Positions 1-6,706 of a stretch of DNA of 14,096 bases are shown piece by piece. The stretch covers positions 1 through 14,096 of the forward strand of contig JAUYMQ010000024.1 of NCBI GenBank assembly GCA_030698575.1, read 5' to 3'. Numbering within the stretch: position 1 is the first letter of the stretch; each line of letters opens with the position of its first letter. Below the pieces are notes generated by a model that was not told the origin of the DNA, did no database searches, and saw only the letters and a list, made by a program, of their open reading frames with translations. The DNA is from Deltaproteobacteria bacterium. GTDB taxonomy: Bacteria; JAUYMQ01. A program made the translations under genes and the position numbers.

Positions 1-1367
1 TGAATGCCCGCCTCGTCGGCGGCGGTTCCGGGCTTCACTTCCGCCACCCCCACGGCCGTCTGCTTCTCGAGTCCCAGCCGCTCCGCCTGCGACTCGTCAA
101 GCTCCTTGACCTTGAGGCCGACCGCGTCCACCTTGGGCGAGGGGTCGGCTTTCGCCTGCCGCTCATCCTTCATCTCGTCGACCATCACCGAAACTGACTT
201 TTCCTTCCCGTCGCGGAGAAGCTTGATCTCTACCTCGGTGCCGGGATCCACCTCGGCCACCATGGCCGGCAGGTTGTGGAAATCACCGACTTCTTCGCCC
301 TTGAACTCGATGATCACGTCACGCCGCTTGATCCCGGCCTTGTCCGCCGGTCCGCCCTTCATGACGTCCGCCACGAGGGCACCCTTGGCATCCTCGAGCC
401 CGAGGCTCTCGGCGATAGCCGGATCGATGCGCTGGATCGAAACGCCCATCCAGCCGCGCACCACCTTTCCCGACTTCTTGAGTTGCGCGAGGACCTTCCG
501 CGCCATGTTCACCGGCGTTGCGAAGCCGATCCCCTGGCCCTGCGCGACGATCGCGGTGTTGATGCCCACGACCTCGCCCCGGATGTTGAACAGCGGCCCG
601 CCGGAGTTTCCCGGGTTGATCGAGGCGTCGGTCTGGATGAAGTCGTCGTAGGGACCCGAATTGAGCACACGCCCCTTCGCGCTCACGATGCCCGCCGTGA
701 CGGTGTGGCCGAGGCCGAAGGGATTGCCGATGGCCATCACCCACTCCCCGATCTCGAGTTCGTCCGAGTTCCCCAGCGTGGCCTCGGGCAGATCGCCCTT
801 TGGCTCGATTTGGATGAGCGCCACGTCCGTCTTGGGATCCATGCCCTTGACCTTCGCGGGATAGACGCTCCCGTCAGAGGTGGTCACCTTGATGTCGTCG
901 GCCTTTTCGATCACGTGGTTGTTGGTGACGACGAGTCCCGATTTATCGATGATGAACCCCGAACCGAGGCTCGTCTGCTTGCGCATTCCCTGTGGAAGGT
1001 TCTCGAAAAATCGCTCGAAGAACTCCCCGAAGGGGTTTTCTCCCTCGGGGCCGGAGAAGGGGGTGTGGAACTGCTGCATTTGGGAGCCTTCGAAGCTCCG
1101 CGAGGTGCTGATGTTCACAACCACCGGGTTCAGCTCCTTCGCCAGGGTGACGAAGGGGGGAACCTCCACGATCTGCAGCGGCCCGTTCCCCCGCCGCTCC
1201 GACGGGGGCGCCTCGCGCTTCTCGGCTTTCGTCGCCCGTTCGCGCTTGGGCTCGGATCTGGAATCGTCTCGAGGCTTGCAGGCCGGCCCGAGAATGAGGA
1301 AGACGGACAGAAGTATCGCCGGAACGGCCGCTACCGGGCCGCCCGGGGGCAGGAAGCGCATGCGCAT
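1..1367 (-). CDS. degP: DegP/HtrA-family (Do-type) periplasmic serine endoprotease, 3' end outside window
   Basis: This is an envelope quality-control protease that degrades or refolds damaged exported proteins. About 455 residues are visible. The N-terminus has a basic MRMR start and a hydrophobic segment (about residues 12-28) ending in GPAC, Cys30. This resembles a lipobox but has Gly instead of Leu/Val at -3, so lipid anchoring is uncertain. The trypsin-like triad is complete: His151 in TNNHVIEKA, Asp181 in TDVALIQI and Ser255 in GNSGGPL. The spacings of 30 and 74 residues are normal for DegP. PDZ1 follows at about 304-395 and begins with the RGWMGV carboxylate-binding loop. A second PDZ domain starts at about 420 and is cut by the window edge. 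The ATG at 1367 is preceded by GGAGGT at a 9-nt spacing. It lies 48 bp after mreB with no terminator seen, so the two are probably cotranscribed. Family identity is certain; the choice between DegP, DegQ and MucD is not. Confidence 0.95.
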   Translation of the reverse strand, partial: MRMRFLPPGGPVAAVPAILLSVFLILGPACKPRDDSRSEPKRERATKAEKREAPPSERRGNGPLQIVEVPPFVTLAKELNPVVVNISTSRSFEGSQMQQFHTPFSGPEGENPFGEFFERFFENLPQGMRKQTSLGSGFIIDKSGLVVTNNHVIEKADDIKVTTSDGSVYPAKVKGMDPKTDVALIQIEPKGDLPEATLGNSDELEIGEWVMAIGNPFGLGHTVTAGIVSAKGRVLNSGPYDDFIQTDASINPGNSGGPLFNIRGEVVGINTAIVAQGQGIGFATPVNMARKVLAQLKKSGKVVRGWMGVSIQRIDPAIAESLGLEDAKGALVADVMKGGPADKAGIKRRDVIIEFKGEEVGDFHNLPAMVAEVDPGTEVEIKLLRDGKEKSVSVMVDEMKDERQAKADPSPKVDAVGLKVKELDESQAERLGLEKQTAVGVAEVKPGTAADEAGI

Positions 1368-1415
1368 GAAACGGTGACCTCCGGTTCTCGCAGGCCCGCA
1401 ATCCGGACCCGCTGT

Positions 1416-2447
1416 TCAATAGTCGAGCAACTCGCGGAAGATCTCCATCTCGTCCAGGGCCTTGCCCGCCCCCAGCACCACGCAGTGCATGGGGTTTTCG
1501 GCCAGGATGACGGGAAGCCCGGTCTTCTCCCGTAACAGCGCGGGGAGATTCCGCAGCAGCGCGCCTCCGCCAGCCAGAACAATTCCGCGGTCGACGATGT
1601 CGGCGCTGAGTTCCGGCGGCGCCTTTTCGAGGGTGAGGGCGACCGCCTCGACCATTGCGGCAAGCGGCTCGGCAAGCGCCTCTCGCACCTCGTCCGCGTT
1701 GACGAGGACGGTCTTCGGCACGCCGTCGATGAGGTCTCTCCCCTTCACTTCCATCTCTCGCGGATCGTCATCGGGGAAGGCGGAGCCGATCTCGATCTTC
1801 ACCTGTTCGGCGGTTTGCTCGCCGATGAGCAGGTTGTATTTCTTCTTGATGTGGCTGGCGATGGCTTCGTCCATCTTGTCGCCGGCGACGCGCACGCTTC
1901 TTGCCTGGACGATCCCGCCCAGGGAGATGACCGCGACCTCGGTCGTTCCCCCGCCGATGTCCACGATCATGTTGCCAGACGGCTCCGTGACGGGCAGGCC
2001 GGCGCCGATCGCCGAGGCCACGGGCTCTTCGATGAGATACACCTCGCGGGCCCCTGCCGATTCCGCCGATTCGCGAACCGCGCGCTTCTCGACGGGGGTG
2101 ATGTTGGAAGGGACCGCGATGATGATTCGCGGCCGTACGAAGCTCGAGCGATCGTGGGCCTTGCGGATGAAGTACCGGAGCATCGCCTCGGTGACCTCGA
2201 AATCCGCGATGACCCCGTCACGGATGGGGCGGATCGCCTGAATCGTGGACGGCGTGCGTCCGAGCATCTCCTTCGCTTCGCGGCCGACCGCAAGAACCTT
2301 CTGCGCTCCGCGCTCGCCCACCCGGACCGCCACAACCGAGGGTTCGCTGCAAACCACCCCCTCGCCCTTGGCGAACACGAGGGTATTGGCGGTCCCGAGA
2401 TCAATGGCGAGGTCGCGTGAGATGAGACCGAGAAACCGGTTGAGCAT
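1416..2447 (-). CDS. mreB: Rod-shape-determining protein MreB (bacterial actin)
   Basis: The 343-residue length is typical of MreB. This ATPase polymerises into membrane-bound filaments that guide the elongasome for lateral cell-wall synthesis. Actin-fold motifs are visible in order: phosphate-1 loop DLGTANTLV (Asp16 onward), phosphate-2 loop DIGGGTTE (163-170) and the adenosine loop [13 protein letters not shown] (298-310). The short hydrophobic N-terminus [10 protein letters not shown] matches the amphipathic membrane-targeting segment of Gram-negative MreB, which supports this start even though no clear Shine-Dalgarno precedes it. A good promoter lies about 145 bp upstream. The downstream gene is degP. 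The usual partners mreC, mreD and pbp2 are not next to it in this window, so it is either a detached mreB or a second paralogue; MreB and Mbl cannot be told apart from sequence alone. Confidence 0.96.
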   Translation of the reverse strand: MLNRFLGLISRDLAIDLGTANTLVFAKGEGVVCSEPSVVAVRVGERGAQKVLAVGREAKEMLGRTPSTIQAIRPIRDGVIADFEVTEAMLRYFIRKAHDRSSFVRPRIIIAVPSNITPVEKRAVRESAESAGAREVYLIEEPVASAIGAGLPVTEPSGNMIVDIGGGTTEVAVISLGGIVQARSVRVAGDKMDEAIASHIKKKYNLLIGEQTAEQVKIEIGSAFPDDDPREMEVKGRDLIDGVPKTVLVNADEVREALAEPLAAMVEAVALTLEKAPPELSADIVDRGIVLAGGGALLRNLPALLREKTGLPVILAENPMHCVVLGAGKALDEMEIFRELLDY

Positions 2448-2525
2448 CGCTACGCCCGTCCCGACCAGCAGGCCCCTCGGAGGCGGGGGGAGGACTGTGT
2501 CGAATTGGAGGGATGGAAAGTGAGC

Positions 2526-2545
2526 CGGCGCCCCGCAGGGCGCCG
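2526..2545 (-). other. GC-rich hairpin in the mreB leader
   Basis: A perfect inverted repeat, GGCGCCC and GGGCGCC with a 4-nt loop plus one flanking C-G pair, forms an 8-bp stem. It lies inside the presumed mreB 5' leader, between the promoter and the start codon. No T-run follows on the minus strand, so it is not a standard terminator. It may stabilise or regulate the leader, or it may be a by-product of high GC. Confidence 0.4.
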
Positions 2546-2590
2546 CCCGAGCCTGGCCCCGGCCCGGCCAGAGATTGACCAGTGGTTGAG

Positions 2591-2620
2591 ATGTTAAGAG
2601 GGGTCCGGGCCTGCTGTCAA
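2591..2620 (-). promoter_or_regulatory. Sigma-70-type promoter for mreB
   Basis: On the minus strand, a consensus -35 box TTGACA (2615-2620) is followed after 18 nt by TAACAT (2591-2596), a 4/6 match to the -10 consensus. The -35 box sits about 10 bp beyond the mgtE stop, so mreB can be transcribed independently of mgtE. The inferred start site is near 2584, giving a leader of about 135 nt. Confidence 0.65.
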
Positions 2621-2630
2621 CACGCGCGGT

Positions 2631-3995
2631 TCAAAGGCCCAGGTACTCGAGGGCAAGGGTGGCCAGCCCGAGGAATGAAAAGTACCCGAAAGCGTCGGTG
2701 AAGGTCGTTACGATGATCCCCGACGCCACCGCGGGATCGATCCTCATCCTCTTGAGAACCACCGGCGTGAGCGTCCCGACAGTGCCTGCCACGAACATGT
2801 TCGCGATAAGCGCAAGGCCGATCACGCATCCAAGCATCCAGTCGCCCCGCCAGAGGTAGGTGCCGATCTCCATTACCGTGCCGACGGCGACGCCGTTGGC
2901 CAGGGCCACGAGCGATTCATTCGCCAGCGCGCGCCAGATATTGTTCCAGCCGACCTCGCCCATCGCGATCCCCCGCGTGATGAGCGTGAGCGTCTGCATG
3001 CCCGTGTTGCCCCCGAGCATCGCAACGACCGGAAGAAAGACCGCCAGCGTGACCATCCGGGAGATGGTGTCCTCGAACAGCGCCACGATGCTGACGGCGA
3101 TAAGCGCTGTCGCGAGATTGATGTAGAGCCAGGGAAGGCGTTTGCGCACGCTTTGGGAGGGGGGGCAGAAAATCCGGTCGTCTTCGTCCACCCCGCTCAT
3201 CAGCAGCATGTCCTCGATCGATTCTTCCTCGAGGACGTCCACGACGTCGTCCACCGTGATACTGCCGACCAGCCGGCCGCCGGCGTTCACCACCGGGAGC
3301 GACACGAGATTGTATTTCTTGAAGATGCTTGCCACCTCTTCCTGATCGACGCCGGTTTCGACCCTCACCGGATCCAGGTTCATGGCCTTGCGAATGGGCG
3401 TCGCGCCATCCACGAGCAAAAGGCGGCCCAGAGGAATAATGCCGACGAGCCGCCCCTCGCGATCAACGACCAAGACGTTGTGGATGTCCTCTACTTCCCC
3501 CTGCTGGGCCAGCCCCTGCAGCGCGCGCACGGCCTGCGCCACCGTCCCGTCTTCGGGAATGGCGAGCAGCTCGCGCTTCATGATGCCGCCGGCGGTGTCC
3601 TCGGGATAGCGGAGAAGCTCGGTGACCGTCTCCATCTCCTCGCGCCCCATGTTCCGGAGCACGAGTGCAGCCGTCTCGCGCGGTAGTTCGGCGATCAGGT
3701 CCGCGGCGTCATCCGATTCCATCTCGCCGGCGATCTCCGCCAGGCGCGCGGGGCTGGTCTCTTCGAGAATCTCCTCGCGGCTCGGATCGTTCAATTCGAC
3801 GAGCACATCCGCAGCGGTTTCGGGATCAAGCAGCTCGAAGACCCGCCGCTTCAGCGTCTCGGGAAGCGGCTCGATGGCGTCGGCGATGTCCGCGGGGTGC
3901 CGCTCCTCGATAAGGCGCAGGACCGCCTTCGGGTCGTCTGCGGCAAGCGCCGCCTCGACCCGACCGGCGTCGATCTCATGGTGATTGCGCGTCAT
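2631..3995 (-). CDS. mgtE: Magnesium transporter MgtE
   Basis: The 454 residues give a full-length MgtE, a homodimeric inner-membrane channel for Mg2+ (and some Co2+) gated by cytosolic Mg2+ sensing. Domains in order are a helical MgtE_N domain (about 10-130), two CBS domains (about 135-195 and 200-260), a plug-helix region (about 262-285) and five membrane helices from about 288 to the end. The family signature GGNTGMQT is at 328-335. The final helix carries ASGIIVTTFTDAFGYF; its Asp (434) corresponds to the pore Asp that binds Mg2+ in characterised MgtE. The start codon overlaps the stop of the upstream propeller lipoprotein as ATGA, implying translational coupling. I see no M-box riboswitch; gating by the CBS/N domains is the expected control. 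Confidence 0.97.
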   Translation of the reverse strand: MTRNHHEIDAGRVEAALAADDPKAVLRLIEERHPADIADAIEPLPETLKRRVFELLDPETAADVLVELNDPSREEILEETSPARLAEIAGEMESDDAADLIAELPRETAALVLRNMGREEMETVTELLRYPEDTAGGIMKRELLAIPEDGTVAQAVRALQGLAQQGEVEDIHNVLVVDREGRLVGIIPLGRLLLVDGATPIRKAMNLDPVRVETGVDQEEVASIFKKYNLVSLPVVNAGGRLVGSITVDDVVDVLEEESIEDMLLMSGVDEDDRIFCPPSQSVRKRLPWLYINLATALIAVSIVALFEDTISRMVTLAVFLPVVAMLGGNTGMQTLTLITRGIAMGEVGWNNIWRALANESLVALANGVAVGTVMEIGTYLWRGDWMLGCVIGLALIANMFVAGTVGTLTPVVLKRMRIDPAVASGIIVTTFTDAFGYFSFLGLATLALEYLGL

Positions 3996-5176
3996 CGAAG
4001 CGCTTCCTCGCGGTCGGCGTGCAGATCATAATAGAGGAGCTTCCCGCCCGCGGTGATCACCGCAAGGCGATCTCCCTTGTCCGAGAGGGCGTACTCGACC
4101 ACATCGGCGCCGAAGCGCACGCGCGCGATGACGCCTCCGTGGCTGTCCCAGCCCAGCATCGTAGGCTGGCCCTCGTCCTGCAGCGTGGCGAAAACGCGAT
4201 CACCGGAACGGCTGATCCGCACACGAACCGGCTCGCGTGCGGGACGATCGAGCTGAAACTTCCAGCTGAGCGTCCCTTCGCCGTCATACACGTACACCCT
4301 CTGACCGAGGACCGTGTTGTTTCCCATCGCCGCGATGGCGCCATTCTCACTGAGGGCGATCGTGTCGGTGCCGCCGGGTACGCCGGCGGCCCAGATTTCT
4401 TTTCCGGCACGATCGTAGACCGCCACGCTTTCTCCCTCGATCCCGGTGCCGACGGCAATCGTGGGGTCCTCGCCCGGGGCCAGGGCCACCGTTCCCACCA
4501 GCACACCGATTTCCTTCCGCCAGAGCAGGCGTCCGCGTCCGTCGAGCACAATCACGTTGCCCGCCGAGGTCAGCGCGGCGACCGTCCCGGCGTCCTCCGC
4601 GATAGCCATGTCCCAGATTCCGCCGGGATCATCGAAGGACCACAGCCGTCGCCCCCGACCGTCCAGTGCCTCTATGGCGATCCCGCCGACCGACTCCTCA
4701 CCCGAGTTCCAGCAGACGATCCGATCTCCCGAACGGGAGATTTCCGGAAGTCCGGCGCAGGTCCCGTCCCACTGCCTCTCGCCATGGGCGTTCCAGGCGA
4801 GGAGCGTCCCGTCCACGAGGGTGGCCACGATGCGCGAGCCGTCGCCCGCGACCGCGATGCGCAGGAGCCGCCTGTCGAGGGGTTCCTCCCAGAGCACCGT
4901 CCCCTCGCCGTCCAGCGCGTAGATGTGATCCTCGCCCCGCTCCTTCACGTCAGGGGCTGTTCCAACAACCATCAGGGCCGTCTGCGCGTCAGCGCCGAGC
5001 GCAAGCATCTCTCCGTGGAACTTCCGGTTCCAGGTGGGACGCCTCTCCGCCCTCTCGGCCTCCTGGGTCTCGGGATTGCAGGCCCCAAGTCCCGACAGAA
5101 CGGCGACCAGCACCGCCGCGAGGGTCCGGCTGCGCCGGCCCGGGCGCGCTCCAAACTGAAAGGCGGGCTGCTGAAT
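3992..5176 (-). CDS. PQQ/WD-like beta-propeller lipoprotein, apparent ATT start
   Basis: This is a predicted surface or periplasmic lipoprotein of 394 residues. The start proposed here is an ATT codon. It is preceded by AAAGGA at a 7-nt spacing and gives an ideal signal peptide: a basic n-region with RRSR (14-17), hydrophobic LAAVLVAVL (19-27) and lipobox LGAC with Cys33. No ATG, GTG or TTG lies between there and a TTG at 5296, which has no ribosome-binding site and would add 40 unlikely residues. The mature part contains about seven similar blades, each ending in a strand such as YALDGEGTVLW, EALDGRGRRLW, IVLDGRGRLLW or YVYDGEGTLSW. This is the pattern of PQQ-like/WD-type propellers. No catalytic motif is seen. 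It overlaps mgtE by 4 bp (ATGA). Function is unknown; a scaffold or sensor role is inference. Confidence 0.85.
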   Translation of the reverse strand: MQQPAFQFGARPGRRSRTLAAVLVAVLSGLGACNPETQEAERAERRPTWNRKFHGEMLALGADAQTALMVVGTAPDVKERGEDHIYALDGEGTVLWEEPLDRRLLRIAVAGDGSRIVATLVDGTLLAWNAHGERQWDGTCAGLPEISRSGDRIVCWNSGEESVGGIAIEALDGRGRRLWSFDDPGGIWDMAIAEDAGTVAALTSAGNVIVLDGRGRLLWRKEIGVLVGTVALAPGEDPTIAVGTGIEGESVAVYDRAGKEIWAAGVPGGTDTIALSENGAIAAMGNNTVLGQRVYVYDGEGTLSWKFQLDRPAREPVRVRISRSGDRVFATLQDEGQPTMLGWDSHGGVIARVRFGADVVEYALSDKGDRLAVITAGGKLLYYDLHADREEALR

Positions 5177-5183
5177 AACCGGT

Positions 5184-5189
5184 TCCTTT
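5184..5189 (-). promoter_or_regulatory. Ribosome-binding site that decides the ATT start of the lipoprotein
   Basis: AAAGGA on the minus strand stands 7 nt before the ATT at 5176-5174. It is the only good Shine-Dalgarno placed to make a protein beginning just before the signal peptide. Confidence 0.55.
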
Positions 5190-5304
5190 CGGCGGCTGGT
5201 CGATGGGTCGTCGGTGGCTGGCCCGGAACAAAACCGCGCGCGGACCGCAGGTGGGCCGCATTCAAGTTCGGGCGAAGCCCCGGCCAGGGGTGGCAAAGGG
5301 AGGG

Positions 5305-5355
5305 AAAAAAGGAAAGCGCCTCCGTGCGCCCGGGGTCTGGGGCGAGCGGAGGCGC
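5305..5355 (-). terminator. Intrinsic terminator after the arginine decarboxylase gene
   Basis: On the minus strand, GCGCCTCCG (5347-5355) pairs perfectly with CGGAGGCGC (5316-5324). Inside, CGCCC/GGGCG can extend the hairpin past a 2x2 mismatch. The stem is followed directly by TTTCCTTTTTT. It lies 90 bp past the decarboxylase stop and separates that transcription unit from the lipoprotein-mgtE pair. No convincing promoter for that pair was found between 5177 and 5304. Confidence 0.85.
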
Positions 5356-5444
5356 GTCGCAGGGAATGGCCAGCCGCGCCCTGCTCTGCGGCCAGGCCAG
5401 GCCAAAGGGTCCATCGTTCGCGAGGAGGCGTGGAAAAGTGGCCG

Positions 5445-5990
5445 CTAGGGGACCAGGATCGCCCCGGCGACGACAGTGGTCCACTTGCCGCCCTTGTCGC
5501 CGATTGCCGACTGCGTGACGTTGTATGTCTTCACGATCTCGCTCGAGATGGACCAGATGTCCTTGCGCTCGTCGTAGCTCTTGTTCGGATCGAAGTCCAC
5601 GCCCAGCACCGTCGCCAGCATTTCCGCCGCCAGGTCTTCGGTGTAGTCGCCGGCCTTCTTCTCCGTCTCGCCGAAGCTGTGATGCTCCGAGAGATAGCCG
5701 TATTGCGAGTCGTCCTTCGGAAGAGCGAGACCGACGCCCGCCGCGAGAAGACGGTGGGGCTCGTTGGTCGCATTCTCGCTCAGCACGCAGTAGACAATCT
5801 GCCCGTCCGAGAGAAAGGGCAACCCGTCACGGGCCGAGACCAGCTTGCACTTGGGCGGGAAGATGCTCGAGACGCGGACCAGATTGTACTGCGCGATCTT
5901 GGCGTCTCTGAGCGCCAGCTCGAAGCTGGAGAGCTTCTCCCGATGCCTCCCAACTCCCTTCGTCAGAAAGATCTTGGATGCGACGAACAA
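5445..5990 (-). CDS. pdaD: Pyruvoyl-dependent arginine decarboxylase (PvlArgDC)
   Basis: The enzyme decarboxylates arginine to agmatine, the entry to polyamine synthesis, using a pyruvoyl group made by self-cleavage instead of pyridoxal phosphate. The 181 residues match the family size. The N-terminus FVASKIFLTKGVGRHREKL aligns with the conserved start of the family. The Ser-Ser pair in VSSIFPP (Ser41-Ser42) is the expected self-cleavage site, giving a short beta chain and a longer alpha chain whose N-terminal Ser becomes pyruvoyl. Other family-like stretches are VLSENATNEPHR and QYGYLSEHH. The start is a TTG preceded by a strong GGAGGGAGAG. The open frame extends upstream to 6167, but that part is out of keeping with the family and overlaps dksA in another frame. 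The gene is 97 bp after dksA with no terminator seen between, so read-through from dksA is likely. Confidence 0.92.
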   Translation of the reverse strand: MFVASKIFLTKGVGRHREKLSSFELALRDAKIAQYNLVRVSSIFPPKCKLVSARDGLPFLSDGQIVYCVLSENATNEPHRLLAAGVGLALPKDDSQYGYLSEHHSFGETEKKAGDYTEDLAAEMLATVLGVDFDPNKSYDERKDIWSISSEIVKTYNVTQSAIGDKGGKWTTVVAGAILVP

Positions 5991-6087
5991 ACTCTCTCCC
6001 TCCCTGTTGGTGGGCCGGCCTGATGAATCCCGGCGCCATTGCCTGATGCCCGATCGCGCGGCCCGCGCCGAGCCAGCGAACTCTCCC

Positions 6088-6510
6088 TCAATCGTTGCTT
6101 GATGCGAGCGGCTTGATCGGAAACCGGTCGTCCTCGTCCTCACGACGGCCCGCGCCGCGCTTTTCAAGCTCTTCCTGCTCTTCCTTGCACCTGATGCACA
6201 GCGTCGTCATCGGCCGCGCCTGGAGGCGGGCCATCTGGATCGCCTCGCCACACTCGTCGCAGGTGCCGAAGCTTCCGTCCTCGATCCGCGACAGCGCCTC
6301 GTCGATCTTGCCCACCAGATGGCGCTCGCGCTCCCGAATCTCGACATTCAGGTTCAGATTCAAATCGCTCGTGGCGAGATCGACGATATCGGGCACGTCA
6401 TCCGCATCGATCGTCACGTTGCGATCCGCCGTCCGGAGGGCGTTCTGCAGGATGCGCTTCTTCTCCTCGGTCAGGAGAGTCTTGAACTTCCCGAGGTCTC
6501 GCTTCCTCAA
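6088..6510 (-). CDS. dksA: DksA/TraR-family zinc-finger transcription factor
   Basis: DksA binds RNA polymerase through its secondary channel and, with ppGpp, resets transcription in the stringent response. The 140 residues contain an N-terminal coiled coil with the tip motif DIVDLA, matching DxxDxA (Asp41, Asp44, Ala46), the residues required for DksA activity. They are followed by a C4 zinc finger CDEC...CIRC (Cys84, 87, 105, 108) and a charged C-terminal helix. Both the tip acid residues and all four Cys are intact, so a functional DksA is expected, not a TraR-like short form. The start is TTG at 6510 with GAGGAG 6 nt upstream; no ATG is available in frame. A strong promoter lies about 125 bp upstream, and the arginine decarboxylase follows downstream. 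Confidence 0.93.
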   Translation of the reverse strand: MRKRDLGKFKTLLTEEKKRILQNALRTADRNVTIDADDVPDIVDLATSDLNLNLNVEIRERERHLVGKIDEALSRIEDGSFGTCDECGEAIQMARLQARPMTTLCIRCKEEQEELEKRGAGRREDEDDRFPIKPLASSND

Positions 6511-6634
6511 AACCTTCTCCTCGAGGCACCCTACCCCCCCACGCGCGGCCAGAGGGCGCGGGACCAGTGTGGGCTTTCATGTCAGGGGTTGCCTGGGCAC
6601 GGGCCGGCGTACCGAGGCGCGATCAAGGTGGGCC

Positions 6635-6664
6635 ACTATATAAACGAGCTTCGCGGGTTGTCAA
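6635..6664 (-). promoter_or_regulatory. Sigma-70-type promoter for dksA
   Basis: On the minus strand, consensus TTGACA (6659-6664) and TATAGT (6635-6640, a 5/6 match to the -10 consensus) are separated by 18 nt. The AT-rich patch stands out against GC-rich surroundings. The inferred start near 6628 gives a leader of roughly 118 nt. It lies about 40 bp past the lon stop and lets dksA be expressed apart from the chaperone genes. Confidence 0.75.
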
Positions 6665-6706
6665 CAATTATGGGGCCCAAAACGCGGCCAGGCGGCGAAG
6701 ATTCTC

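Noticed and set aside
276-1535. Long plus-strand reading frame opposite the degP-type protease and the end of mreB
   Set aside because: It is antisense to two genes with complete family motifs, has no recognisable domain or ribosome-binding site, and its His/Arg/Asp-rich composition is typical of frames opposite GC-rich genes.
2526-2545. GC hairpin before mreB as an intrinsic terminator
   Set aside because: No T-run follows it on either strand, and it lies downstream of the mreB promoter, so it is better described as a leader hairpin.
4019-5518. 499-codon plus-strand reading frame opposite the lipoprotein gene
   Set aside because: It crosses the lipoprotein gene, the terminator and part of the decarboxylase gene, shows no protein pattern, and is explained by GC bias in stop-codon frequency.
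5991-6167. Upstream extension of the arginine decarboxylase frame
   Set aside because: The extra 59 residues are basic and low in complexity, overlap dksA in another frame, and are absent from the family pattern; the TTG at 5990 has a strong ribosome-binding site.
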